NCBI GenBank assembly: GCA_963639765.1
Contig: CAVHXA010000001.1
Coordinates: 122,699 to 186,698, forward strand
Length of the DNA stretch: 64,000 bases
Reading direction: 5' to 3'
Origin: CAVHXA01 sp963639765
GTDB lineage: Bacteria > Bacillota > Clostridia > Oscillospirales > Oscillospiraceae
The notes beneath the pieces were generated by a model that worked only from the letters and a program-made list of their open reading frames with translations, was not told the origin of the DNA and did no database searches. A program made the translations under genes and the position numbers. This document shows positions 15,642 through 23,643 of this stretch, one piece after another; the stretch's first letter is position 1; every line of letters begins with the position of its first letter.

Positions 15642-15923
15642 TTAAGAGCGCAGCCTCCCGGCTGCAGCGAACAAAATTGTGGGAATGGTCAAACCCAGTG
15701 CCATACCGATAAGGATTGCAAAGGCCGGCAGCTGCAATGCACGAGCAATCAGCCAGGCGCCAACCAGACAAAACAGATTTACTGCCTGGCGGATAAGAGA
15801 TGAAATCAGAAATCCGTTATCCCGGCGCTGTTCGAGCTTGTGGGTAAAGCAGTATTTCAGTATACTGACCGCAGTACCGCACAGTGCGGCAATCAAGGCC
15901 CATAACAGAGCGCTGTCGAACAT
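15642..15923 (-). CDS. Small membrane protein at the head of the ATP synthase operon (AtpI-like)
   Basis: 93 residues with three or four hydrophobic segments (near residues 5-20, 45-62, 66-86). Size, first position before atpB and hydropathy match the AtpI/ATP synthase I family, which helps c-ring assembly, but sequence motifs in this family are weak so the call rests partly on position. Its TAA stop is inside the AAGGAGG of atpB. The start at 15923 is preceded by GGAGGC in the right place. First gene of the operon, with a promoter about 110 bases upstream. Confidence 0.7.
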   Translation of the reverse strand: MFDSALLWALIAALCGTAVSILKYCFTHKLEQRRDNGFLISSLIRQAVNLFCLVGAWLIARALQLPAFAILIGMALGLTIPTILFAAAGRLRS

Positions 15924-16033
15924 TTTTATGCCTCCTTACGGATACTTTCCTGCGAAGGTACTTTTGCGGCAAGCTTTGGTATTGCCTGTCTTCCGCAGTG
16001 GAAAAGCCGGCATCCTGCTCGTCAACCCTCCGT

Positions 16034-16062
16034 ATTCTACACCCCGACTTTCAAAAAAGCAA
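16034..16062 (-). promoter_or_regulatory. Promoter of the ATP synthase operon
   Basis: On the minus strand TTGCTT (16062-16057), 17-base spacer, TAGAAT (16039-16034). It lies about 110 bases before the first gene. The divergent gap 15924-16302 otherwise holds only the opposite promoter at 16097. Confidence 0.6.
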
Positions 16063-16096
16063 GGCGGCCTTCGTAGGAATATTTCCTTGTCGTACC

Positions 16097-16124
16097 TTGA
16101 CAGGCCGCCCGGTATTGCTACAAT
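16097..16124 (+). promoter_or_regulatory. Promoter of the flavin oxidoreductase gene
   Basis: Perfect TTGACA (16097-16102), 16-base spacer, TACAAT (16119-16124). The leader to the start at 16303 would be about 170 bases. Confidence 0.65.
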
Positions 16125-16302
16125 AGAATCGGTTATTGTACGGACAACGCCGCTCAGAGCACATACACATCCACCTGGGATTCTCTTTTATTACGGACAA
16201 AAGTCCTATGTGTTTCATATCTCATAAAGCGGCTCGTCTGGATTCCCGCGGCGGAATTTGCCAAAATATGCCGCTATCCTTGTGTTGCAGGAGATCACTC
16301 TT

Positions 16303-18291
16303 ATGGACTATCCAAGGCTTTCCGCTCCCATTCAAATCGGAACCTTACATCTGAAAAACCGCATCATCATGGCCGCCATGCATCATGTCTATACACCGCA
16401 GGGTCAAATTACACGCCGCTTTGAGGAATACTACTACAAACGCGCGGAAGGCGGGGCAGCACTGATCACCATCGGCGCATGCCGTTTTAATGCCTATGGG
16501 GCCAGAGCCTCCACTCTGAAGCTCGACTGCGAGCAGGACATTGCTGCCCACACAAGGCTGGTTCGTGGAATGCACAATCGCGGAACGAAAGTCAGCCTCC
16601 AGCTGTATCACGCAGGACGGTATCTGAAAAACGAAGAGGTACAGGCGCCAGACGGCGCAAAGGCTCCCTCTGCCGTTTATGCAGGCTTTACGCGTCAGAC
16701 TGCTCAGGCCATGACCACAGCGGAAATCCGGCAGACCGTACTTGATTTTGCGCTTGCAGCACAGCGAGCCAGGCGCTGCGGTTACGATGCCATAGAAATC
16801 TCTGCCTCTGCCGGCTATCTCCTCAGCCAATTTCTATCGCCGTTAACCAACCTGCGTGAGGACGAATACGGCGGCAGTTTTGAAAATCGCTGCAGATTTC
16901 CTCTTGAGGTAATCGACGCTGTTCGCCGGGCTGTTGGCGAGGATTATCCGCTGATTCTGCGTCTGGGCGGCCACGATCTGGTTGAAGGCTCCAACGACAG
17001 CCGGACTTGTCTGGACTTTGCACGGCTGGCCGCCCAAAGGGTGCAGCTGATCAACCTTACCGGCGGCTGGCACGAATCAAAAATACCGCAGCTGACCGGT
17101 GAAATGCCGAGGGCCGGCCTGGCGCACCTGTCACGTGCTCTAAAGGCCGTCGTTGACATTCCGGTTGCCATGGCCAATCGGCTGGGCGACCCCAGAACAG
17201 CAGAAGAAGCTTTGGCCCTTGGCTGGTGTGACATAGTCACAATGGGTCGGCCTCTGATCGCAGATCCGGATCTGCCGAACAAGCTGTTTTCCGGGCAGGA
17301 CCACCTGATACGTCCCTGCACAGCCTGCAACCAGGGCTGTCTGGCCGGAACCTTTTTCGACAAGCCGGTGCGCTGTCTTGCAAACGGGCTGGCCGGACGT
17401 GAAGACATTTTGTCCACAGCTCTGTCCACTGCTTCCAAACATCTGCTTGTAATCGGCGGCGGACCTGCAGGCTGTGCCTGTGCCATTGCTGCTGCAAAGC
17501 GTGGACACCATGTTTCCCTCTGGGAAGCATCCGGCTCCCTCGGCGGACAGGTAAAGCTTTATGCCGATCTTCCCGTAAGGCAGGAATTTCGTCGTCTGCT
17601 TGCCTATTGGTCCGCCGCGCTGCAGGCTGCCGGTGTACAAACAGTGCTGAACAAGTCAGCACAGGCCGATACCATTCTGTCCGGTGGTTTTGATGAGGTT
17701 GTTCTTGCCTGCGGCCGGCACTATAAACCCATGCCTGTACACATTGAGGCAGGAGCGCCGCCCGTATACAATCCCACACAATTTTTGACGCAAAAACCTG
17801 TTCTGGGCAGGCGCGTTGCGGTAATCGGCGGCAGTTTTGTGGGCATGGAATTGGCCCGTACGCTGGCCATGACCGGCAGCCTAAGCCCGGATCGTTTATT
17901 TTATCTTATGCGCTACGGCATTGAACCGGACGCCGAGCTTCATACCCTTTTAAAAACAACCGACCGAAAAGTTGCCATCTTTGAAAAAGGAAAGCCTGGT
18001 GCCGGATACGAAAGCGGCGTTGCATGGACTGTTTTCGGCGATCTTGCCGCTTTTGGTGTCGAGCTGCATAAAAACACCGAGGTACTGAAAATCACAGCGC
18101 AGGGCGTTGTCACACACGATCTGATCTGGCCGTGCGATGCCGTGATCATTGCCGTTGGCACGCTTGCTTCTGACGAGCTCTATCAGCAGCTGAAGGATCG
18201 TATTCCCTGTCACCTTATCGGCAATGTGCAGCGTCCGGGTCGTGTTATCGATGCCGTAGCAGCCGGGACGGAGCTTGGCTGCACAATCTAG
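16303..18291 (+). CDS. Old Yellow Enzyme-type NADH:flavin oxidoreductase (2-enoate/2,4-dienoyl-CoA reductase family)
   Basis: 662 residues in three parts. Residues 1-360 are the FMN-binding TIM barrel (K-N-R-I-I-M-A-A-M at the start, S-L-Q-L-Y-H-A-G-R, and N-L-R-E-D-E-Y-G-G-S). A [4Fe-4S] motif C-x2-C-N-Q-G-C with a fourth Cys 11-12 residues on follows. The C-terminal half has a dinucleotide motif G-G-G-P-A-G-C-A-C-A and a second G-G-S-F-V-G-M-E-L, giving FAD and NAD(P)H sites. This is the layout of 2-enoate reductase and FadH, iron-sulfur flavoenzymes that reduce alpha,beta-unsaturated acids or CoA esters in anaerobes. AGGAGA is eight bases before the ATG at 16303; an earlier in-frame ATG at 16258 has none. 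The substrate cannot be inferred. Confidence 0.9.
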   Translation: MDYPRLSAPIQIGTLHLKNRIIMAAMHHVYTPQGQITRRFEEYYYKRAEGGAALITIGACRFNAYGARASTLKLDCEQDIAAHTRLVRGMHNRGTKVSLQLYHAGRYLKNEEVQAPDGAKAPSAVYAGFTRQTAQAMTTAEIRQTVLDFALAAQRARRCGYDAIEISASAGYLLSQFLSPLTNLREDEYGGSFENRCRFPLEVIDAVRRAVGEDYPLILRLGGHDLVEGSNDSRTCLDFARLAAQRVQLINLTGGWHESKIPQLTGEMPRAGLAHLSRALKAVVDIPVAMANRLGDPRTAEEALALGWCDIVTMGRPLIADPDLPNKLFSGQDHLIRPCTACNQGCLAGTFFDKPVRCLANGLAGREDILSTALSTASKHLLVIGGGPAGCACAIAAAKRGHHVSLWEASGSLGGQVKLYADLPVRQEFRRLLAYWSAALQAAGVQTVLNKSAQADTILSGGFDEVVLACGRHYKPMPVHIEAGAPPVYNPTQFLTQKPVLGRRVAVIGGSFVGMELARTLAMTGSLSPDRLFYLMRYGIEPDAELHTLLKTTDRKVAIFEKGKPGAGYESGVAWTVFGDLAAFGVELHKNTEVLKITAQGVVTHDLIWPCDAVIIAVGTLASDELYQQLKDRIPCHLIGNVQRPGRVIDAVAAGTELGCTI

Positions 18292-18332
18292 GGCAAGATC
18301 GCACAATTGCGTCTGTGTGCTTTGGCGGTCCT
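18290..18332. repeat. Dispersed intergenic repeat, copy C (partial)
   Basis: GGGCAAGATCGCACAATTGCG and GTCTGTGTGCTTTG correspond to the left end of copies A and B. It abuts the stop codon of the flavoenzyme gene. The rest of the 250-base gap does not align by eye. Confidence 0.5.
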
Positions 18333-18428
18333 TTTACTGCATAAATCCGCTGAAGGTTATGGCTGCACAATGCTCTGACCGCCGCAAATGTGTTTTTGGC
18401 CGGAGCTTTCCTGCTGATAAACCGGAAA

Positions 18429-18465
18429 ATCGGGAGAAATCACAAAAATCATGATTTCTCCCGAT
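18429..18465. repeat. Perfect inverted repeat between convergent genes
   Basis: ATCGGGAGAAATCA (18429-18442) and TGATTTCTCCCGAT (18452-18465), loop of nine bases. It lies between convergent genes and could act as a terminator for either, but there is no T-run on either side. Confidence 0.6.
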
Positions 18466-18541
18466 AAGATATTGCGCTGCATTTCAAAAAATATGCGGTG
18501 CGCCCCCGCACACGAAGCACTATGTTGCGGATTGACTTGCG

Positions 18542-19078
18542 TCAGTCCTCCAGCTCATCGAGCTTGCGGTAAAAGTATTCCATCACAGAAGCAACATCCT
18601 CGCCGTTGCGGTGTCCGTCGTAGGCTACCTCTCCAATTTGAAAGATCAGTTCTTCTCGGCGGGAGGCTTTGCGCATCTCATCCGCCTTGGCTTTGGCTCT
18701 GGTTTTGTAAGCCTCGCCGCTTTCGCTGAGTTTTTTTGCATATTCTCTGCTCTTTTCCAAAACAACGTAGCCGTGTTTTTTGAGCTCATCAACTACGAGC
18801 GGAAGCTCGTTTTCTTTCAGAGAGTTAAAGCGTTCTTTGAGGGTCTCAAACGTATTGGCAGATTCGCTCTGTTCCGATTCGGTGCATGCATCGGCCTGTT
18901 CGGCATCCTGTTCAGCTTCCTGTTCGGTTTCTTGTTCGGCTATGACTTCTTCTTTGAGGGGTTCTTCGGTCGGCTCGGCGGCTTCGGCGACAGTCTGGCA
19001 GCACTGTGTGCAGACCTTCTCTTCGACAGTCTCTGCAGACGTCTCTTCCTTTCGGATCTCTTCGTATTGATTATCCAT
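18542..19078 (-). CDS. Acidic Glu-rich protein with C-terminal helical domain
   Basis: 178 residues, not recognised. Residues 1-75 are very acidic (runs of E-Q-E-T-E and E-A-E-Q-D) with C-T-Q-C-C near residue 23, possibly a metal or disulfide site. Residues 76-178 are predicted helical: T-F-E-T-L-K-E-R-F-N-S-L, then a basic stretch and a final segment, E-L-I-F-Q-I-G-E-V-A-Y-D, ending R-K-L-D-E-L-E-D. No signal peptide or membrane helix. AAGGAGAGG precedes the ATG. Composition resembles phasin-like or DivIVA-partner proteins but no assignment is justified. Confidence 0.65.
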   Translation of the reverse strand: MDNQYEEIRKEETSAETVEEKVCTQCCQTVAEAAEPTEEPLKEEVIAEQETEQEAEQDAEQADACTESEQSESANTFETLKERFNSLKENELPLVVDELKKHGYVVLEKSREYAKKLSESGEAYKTRAKAKADEMRKASRREELIFQIGEVAYDGHRNGEDVASVMEYFYRKLDELED

Positions 19079-19204
19079 AAAAAGCCTCTCCTTCGATTTC
19101 CAAATTCAACATGTGCAGTATACCAAAGTCCGAAATTCGGTTGATGTATTTTCTGTAAACAAATCGTTTCAAAAGTCTGACAACATCACCGTGTTCTCAG
19201 ACAA

Positions 19205-19234
19205 AGCCCGCTCCCTGTTTTATCGGAGCGGGCT
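19205..19234 (-). terminator. Terminator after the SLH protein gene
   Basis: AGCCCGCTCC (19205-19214) and GGAGCGGGCT (19225-19234) form a perfect 10-bp GC-rich stem with a 10-base loop; on the minus strand it is followed by TTTGTCT. Confidence 0.75.
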
Positions 19235-19252
19235 GTTTCTGTTATTTCAGGT

Positions 19253-20464
19253 TCAACCAATCAGCGCCAGAGCAGCGGTAACCAGAGCAATACCGTCGCC
19301 CACTGTAAAGGGATCGTTCGGGCGGATGATGCCTTCCGGATACAGGCCAAATCCCTGCATCATGCTTACGGCATCCACGGCCCAGTCGGCCACCTCGTTT
19401 GCGTCGGAGCAGGCAGAAAGGTCACCTGTTGGGATATCGGACATGTCCGGAGTTTCCGCTTTGATAAGACGATAGAGCACAACTGCCAGCTGCTGATGGG
19501 TAAGATCGTCCTCTCCGCCAAAGCAGCCATTGCCGTAGCCCTGAATAATGCCATTCTGGCTGGCCCAGATAATGGCACTGTTGTTGATGTCTACATCTTC
19601 AAATGTGCTGGCACCCTCGACATCAGGAGAACCTGCAAGCTCATAGATGGCCTCAACAAGAATCTGGCGGGGAATTACCATGTCGTCGGTAATGCCTGCT
19701 GCATGAATCTGGTCTACCGCTTCGTCAAACATGGACGAGATGTTCATCTCTTCCTGCGCAACATAGACCGTGCAAACCGGAGGCGTTATGATCTGCGCTT
19801 CAGATCTTGCTGTGACGTAGTAGGTCCCGGGCTTCAGGAAGGTCAGGCAGACCTGTCCGTTTTCGTCCGTTGCTCCCTCTGCATAAAAATACTCACTGCT
19901 GACATCTGCTGCACACACATAAATCTGTGCGTTGGCGCAGGGCTCTGCGGTAAGGTTCCAGTCAGCATCATAACCTGTAACCGTCAGGCAGAGATCAACA
20001 AGCCCCTCGACACCAGTCTCTGCAAAGGACACGTCAAAATATGCATAGGCATCGGACCAGCCTGTGAGATCTTCATAGCTGAAAGCATAGATGCTGTCGC
20101 CGTCTGAAATCGGGTCTGCCAGGCTCGTCGCAGGAATGTTGTTGACATAATAACCGTAGCTTCCGCCGTTTTCGACGCCCCACAGCTTGGTAAGGCTCAG
20201 ACCGTATTGCGTGCTTTCAGCCGCAAACCCGGCCTGTGCTCCACCGTTGTAGAGCAGGTCGTGTGCACATGCCAGTGCATCTGCAATGCTGAGAACACCA
20301 TCGGTATCTGCGTCAATCACGTATACCATCTGGTTAACTGCCGAAAGCTGGCCTTCGGTGGATATGCTGACCGTTACACAGGTTCCGTCGGATGCAAAGG
20401 CGCCAACCGTGAGCAGGCAAAGGCACAGGGCCAGAACCAGCACCAGCGCAAATGGTTTTTTCAT
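19253..20464 (-). CDS. Secreted protein with EF-hand-like, DUF4430-like and SLH repeats
   Basis: 403 residues. Signal peptide M-K-K-P-F-A-L-V-L-V-L-A-L, cleavage near A-F-A-S (residue 25). A short D-A-D-T-D-G-V-L-S-I-A-D loop looks like a dockerin/EF-hand calcium site. Next comes a segment like DUF4430 (G-Y-Y-V-N-N-I-P with D-G-D-S-I-Y-A-F) and an Ig/Cna-B-like stretch ending L-K-P-G-T-Y-Y-V-T-A. The C-terminal 150 residues hold S-layer homology repeats (F-E-D-V-D, I-I-W-A-S-Q-N-G-I-I-Q-G-Y-G and L-T-H-Q-Q-L-A-V-V-L-Y-R). The SLH part would bind it to secondary cell-wall polymer. GGAGG precedes the ATG at 20464; an upstream in-frame extension crosses toward the tRNA and is rejected. Confidence 0.82.
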   Translation of the reverse strand: MKKPFALVLVLALCLCLLTVGAFASDGTCVTVSISTEGQLSAVNQMVYVIDADTDGVLSIADALACAHDLLYNGGAQAGFAAESTQYGLSLTKLWGVENGGSYGYYVNNIPATSLADPISDGDSIYAFSYEDLTGWSDAYAYFDVSFAETGVEGLVDLCLTVTGYDADWNLTAEPCANAQIYVCAADVSSEYFYAEGATDENGQVCLTFLKPGTYYVTARSEAQIITPPVCTVYVAQEEMNISSMFDEAVDQIHAAGITDDMVIPRQILVEAIYELAGSPDVEGASTFEDVDINNSAIIWASQNGIIQGYGNGCFGGEDDLTHQQLAVVLYRLIKAETPDMSDIPTGDLSACSDANEVADWAVDAVSMMQGFGLYPEGIIRPNDPFTVGDGIALVTAALALIG

Positions 20465-20524
20465 TGTTGTTCCTCCTAGCTTTGGAATATCAAAAACTGC
20501 CGCACGCTTATGCATGCGGCAGAA

Positions 20525-20597
20525 CACGCCAGAAGGGATTCGAACCCCCAACCCTCGGAACCGGAATCCGATGCTCTATCCGTTGAGCCACTGGCGC
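20525..20597 (-). tRNA. tRNA-Arg(CCG)
   Basis: 73 bases. On the minus strand: acceptor GCGCCAG pairs with CTGGCGT (final G-U), D-arm GCTCAACGGATAGAGC, anticodon stem TCGGA/TCCGA with loop TTCCGGT (anticodon CCG), T-arm GGGGGTTCGAATCCC, discriminator G. CCA is not encoded. Confidence 0.95.
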
Positions 20598-20665
20598 ATG
20601 TCAGCACGGGAATTATAGCAAACTTTGCGATTTATGTAAAGCACGAATTTGACTGCACGGCAAAA

Positions 20666-20863
20666 TCAACCATCTGCATGCAGCTGATCGCGTTCGATGG
20701 TTTCGCGGATGGCACGGGTAATGAACCCGTTGAGTGACTCACCACGCTGCTCAGCATGTGTTTGTATCTGCTCTTTGCTGCCCTTGTGCACGCGAAGCTT
20801 GATTTCGTCGTAGTTTTCGGTGTTGTATTTCTTGTTGGCCAGCAAGCGTGCTTTTGTTGCCAT
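20666..20863 (-). CDS. Ribbon-helix-helix (Arc/CopG-like) DNA-binding protein
   Basis: 65 residues. A basic N-terminus (M-A-T-K-A-R-L-L-A-N-K-K-Y), a strand Y-D-E-I-K-L-R-V-H-K-G and two helices ending G-E-S-L-N-G-F-I-T-R-A-I match the short RHH fold that dimerises and reads DNA with its paired strands. The start at 20863 has GGAGGT seven bases upstream; the long upstream frame is unsupported. It has its own strong promoter (20894-20922) and no toxin partner beside it, so it is probably a stand-alone repressor or an orphan antitoxin. It is divergent from the beta-helix gene at 21051, whose promoter it could regulate. Confidence 0.85.
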   Translation of the reverse strand: MATKARLLANKKYNTENYDEIKLRVHKGSKEQIQTHAEQRGESLNGFITRAIRETIERDQLHADG

Positions 20864-20893
20864 AGCCGCTACCTCCGTGTGATTGGTTGTTCT

Positions 20894-20922
20894 ATCATAT
20901 CCGTATTGAAAGATTCTGTCAA
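20894..20922 (-). promoter_or_regulatory. Promoter of the RHH gene
   Basis: On the minus strand TTGACA (20922-20917), 17-base spacer, TATGAT (20899-20894); near-consensus sigma-A site. Confidence 0.8.
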
Positions 20923-20969
20923 GTGATTTTCTGTGCCCTTTCCCGTCCTTCTTTGGTATTGATTCGACG

Positions 20970-20998
20970 TTGACAATAACCAGAGAATCAGGGATAAT
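20970..20998 (+). promoter_or_regulatory. Promoter of the beta-helix protein gene
   Basis: TTGACA (20970-20975), 17-base spacer, GATAAT (20993-20998), about 50 bases before the start codon at 21051. Confidence 0.8.
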
Positions 20999-21050
20999 AA
21001 AGGGGTATAAGATACCCGCATCAGGCAGAAGAACAGAAAGGAAACACAAT

Positions 21051-22601
21051 ATGAACAGCATCATACAAAAGCTCCCGGCCTATGGAATGCCTGTGGCCGA
21101 TGGTCCTGTCGGCCGACCGGCAAAAAAAGAGAATGGTCCTCCTATGGATGATGGGCTAATGGGCGGCCCAGGCGGACCCGGAATGGGCGGACCCAAAATC
21201 CTGAAGCCCTCCTTCCCTGCTGTTGCGCCCCATCTGGATCCAAACTCCGTTCCCGGATCTGATATCGAGGATCCGTCCGCTCCCGGCCCAGGCTTTGGCG
21301 GTCCTCCAAAAGCGCCCCCCTTTGACCGGGTAGAATCCATATCCGTTATTAACGGCAAAGCACAGCTTGCTCCGGAGCCCTACGCGCAGATAAACGGTGA
21401 AATCACCAATCTGCAGACCGACGGGCTGCAATATATCACCACCGAGCCCTGCCTGAACGGAATCTATATCGCATCTGAGCACAAGGATGCATTTACTATC
21501 TCGAATGCGCACATGGAAATGCACGGCGATGGCATTAATGACTTTGCCGGCATCGGCTCAGCCGTTATGGCAGACGAGACGGCGCAGGTTACCTTGCGTG
21601 ATTCCACGATAGAAACCTGGGGCTGCATCCGTCCGGCAACCTGCGTAACGGGTAATGCTGTGATGGAAGTCCGCAACTGCAGGCTCATCGGTCACACCGG
21701 AGAGCTGCCAAAAACCTATGTCAGGCGCATTGCATCCGGCATGATGGAGCCTCCTCCCGGGCTGGAAATCGGCGGAACAGGACGGACGCATCTTTCCATG
21801 GGCAACTCAAAGGCCTTTTTCTACGACAGCTACATCTATACTCGTGACTGGGCCGCGCTGTCTACCGACGGCTCGCAGGGCGATCTTCACCTGGAAGCGC
21901 ACAACTGCGATGTAGTTTGTGAGGGAATCGGCTATGGGACATATGCAGACAACGGCTGCTATAACTATCTCTTCGACAGTCGGATTACCTCTGGTTCTCA
22001 CGCCGCCATTATTGCCGGCGAAGCCAATGTCTCATTTACCAACTGCAGCATTAAGGCCGGTTCGTATGTATCCATGATTCACTCTGTCCGCGGTTCAACC
22101 AGCGAGGTCACCACCTCGTATATCCGCGGCGGCAGTGCCGAGGCCGGAACGGCAATTTTCTTCATTAAATCCACCAACGCCTATGTCAATGCCATTGGTG
22201 CCGATCTGAAAGCACCCTATATCATCAAATCGGAGATCAACCGTGACAATGCAAAGACCCCCGTTTCCGCCGATGAGCGCTTCCATATTTACGGAATCAA
22301 GGCCTATCTGCAGGATATGACACTGGAAGGTGATATCTGCCACGAGGAAGACCAGCGTGCCATGGCCGTTACTCTGGTAAACGTCCGGCTGACCGGCGGC
22401 ATTCACGACGCCTATGTCACGCTCAACGGCTCAGACTGGACCGCTACAAAAGATTCAAGTGTCTGTTTTGTCGGTCTTACCGATCTGAACGCCGTAAACG
22501 CTCCCGAAGGTGTAACCATCACAGCAAAAGCCGGGGACGGCTGTCAGCTGCAGCCCGGCACCTATAACCTGAAGCTTGGCGGCAAGCTGGTTGTGTCCTA
22601 A
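21051..22601 (+). CDS. Right-handed beta-helix-like protein with Gly/Pro-rich N-terminus
   Basis: 516 residues. No signal peptide is visible. Residues 1-90 are low complexity with M-G-G-P-G-G-P-G-M-G-G-P and G-P-G-F-G-G-P-P. From about 120 onward there are regularly spaced short strand-turn units rich in Asn, Gly, Ser and Thr (I-S-N-A-H-M-E-M, V-T-L-R-D-S-T-I-E-T, M-E-V-R-N-C-R-L-I, L-E-A-H-N-C-D-V, V-S-F-T-N-C-S-I-K), the look of a parallel beta-helix as in pectate-lyase-like or adhesin proteins. Recurrent N-C-x-[LVI] positions suggest an internal stack of Cys/Asn. Function is unknown; it may be exported by a route not seen here or act inside the cell. AGAAAGGAA precedes the ATG. It shares its Gly/Pro tract style with the amidohydrolase at 53684. 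Confidence 0.75.
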   Translation: MNSIIQKLPAYGMPVADGPVGRPAKKENGPPMDDGLMGGPGGPGMGGPKILKPSFPAVAPHLDPNSVPGSDIEDPSAPGPGFGGPPKAPPFDRVESISVINGKAQLAPEPYAQINGEITNLQTDGLQYITTEPCLNGIYIASEHKDAFTISNAHMEMHGDGINDFAGIGSAVMADETAQVTLRDSTIETWGCIRPATCVTGNAVMEVRNCRLIGHTGELPKTYVRRIASGMMEPPPGLEIGGTGRTHLSMGNSKAFFYDSYIYTRDWAALSTDGSQGDLHLEAHNCDVVCEGIGYGTYADNGCYNYLFDSRITSGSHAAIIAGEANVSFTNCSIKAGSYVSMIHSVRGSTSEVTTSYIRGGSAEAGTAIFFIKSTNAYVNAIGADLKAPYIIKSEINRDNAKTPVSADERFHIYGIKAYLQDMTLEGDICHEEDQRAMAVTLVNVRLTGGIHDAYVTLNGSDWTATKDSSVCFVGLTDLNAVNAPEGVTITAKAGDGCQLQPGTYNLKLGGKLVVS

Positions 22602-22788
22602 GGCATTATTATACCGAGGCTCTCCCTGCTCTCTTTATCTTCGCAGTGCGGCGTTCTGTTTCTTTTTGCACAAAAGCGCGGCCGGTTACCCGGATATCCT
22701 TTTCCCTGTCGTGGACCTTTGCGGCTGCGCTGCTTCTCCGGCTGCATTCCCCTGACCGACCTTTCTGTATTGGTCTGGCCGACTCTTT

Positions 22789-22813
22789 TCCGGGGCAGCA
22801 GAGCTGCCCCGGA
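22789..22813 (+). other. Strong hairpin just before the HAD gene
   Basis: TCCGGGGCAGC (22789-22799) and GCTGCCCCGGA (22803-22813), loop AGA. It stands four bases before the GGAGG of the gene starting at 22831. Without a T-run it may be a terminator remnant, a processing site or an RNA structure affecting initiation. The rest of 22602-22830 shows no gene. Confidence 0.6.
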
Positions 22814-22830
22814 TTTACGGAGGCTTTGCC

Positions 22831-23643
22831 ATGTCACTGGCTCTGAAAAAACTGTTTCTTCTGGATATGGACGGCACGCTGTATATCGACGACCGTCTGT
22901 TTGCCCATACGCCTGCTTTTCTGCAATACATCCGGCAAAGCGGCGGACGGTATATCTATCTGACCAACAATTCTTCGCGCAGTGTCGACACCTATGTGCA
23001 GAAAATGCGGCATCTTGGCCTTGATGCCGATCCGGTGGATTTCTTTACCTCAACACAGGCCACTATTCATTATCTTCTGCCCAGATATTCCGGCAGACTG
23101 CTGTACGCCTTTGGTACTGCTGCCTTTCGTCAGGAACTGGCGGATGCCGATCTTCTCATTACCGATCGACTGCAGGATAACATTTCCGCCCTGATAATCG
23201 GCTTTGACACGGAGCTTACCTTTCAAAAAATAGAGGATGCCTGTATCCTTTTGAATCGCGGCGTTGACTTTATTGCCACCAACCCGGACCTTGTTTGTCC
23301 GACCGGATATGGCTTTGTCCCGGACTGCGGCAGCGTCTGCCGTATGCTGACCACTGCCACCGGGCGTGAACCGCTTGTGATCGGAAAGCCGAAACCCGAG
23401 ATGGCACAGCTGGCCATGCAGAAATTCGGCTGCACACCCGGGCAGACGCTTTTGGTCGGAGACCGCATCTACACGGATATTGCCTGCGGCGCTGCGGCCG
23501 GAGTTGACACCGTGCTTGTTCTGTCCGGCGAAACCACTGCTGAGCAGGCCGTGTCCGATCTGCCGCACCCTACCTATCTGTTCAAGGATATCGGTCAGCT
23601 TCTGCAGGCACTGCAATCTGCCGCAAAGGAGACAACAACATGA
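22831..23643 (+). CDS. HAD-IIA (NagD-like) phosphatase
   Basis: 270 residues. D-M-D-G-T-L (Asp13 nucleophile region), Y-L-T-N-N-S-S-R near residue 46, G-K-P-K-P-E-M near 190 and L-V-G-D-R-I-Y-T-D-I near 210 are the four HAD motifs, with the cap between motifs II and III as in the NagD/phosphoglycolate/glycerol-3-phosphate phosphatase group. GGAGG is seven bases before the ATG. It overlaps the MFS gene by ATGA and is followed by a glycerophosphodiesterase, so release of glycerol or a sugar from its phosphate is a reasonable guess. Confidence 0.88.
   Translation: MSLALKKLFLLDMDGTLYIDDRLFAHTPAFLQYIRQSGGRYIYLTNNSSRSVDTYVQKMRHLGLDADPVDFFTSTQATIHYLLPRYSGRLLYAFGTAAFRQELADADLLITDRLQDNISALIIGFDTELTFQKIEDACILLNRGVDFIATNPDLVCPTGYGFVPDCGSVCRMLTTATGREPLVIGKPKPEMAQLAMQKFGCTPGQTLLVGDRIYTDIACGAAAGVDTVLVLSGETTAEQAVSDLPHPTYLFKDIGQLLQALQSAAKETTT

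Noticed and set aside
20525..20597. Integration site next to tRNA-Arg
   Set aside because: No integrase, no repeated tRNA 3' end and no change in gene type on either side.
20666..20863. Toxin-antitoxin pair
   Set aside because: The RHH protein has no small partner gene on either side; the neighbour is a tRNA and a divergent gene.
22646..22846. Small gene between the beta-helix protein and the HAD gene
   Set aside because: Frame has no ribosome site, biased composition and overlaps the hairpin and HAD start.
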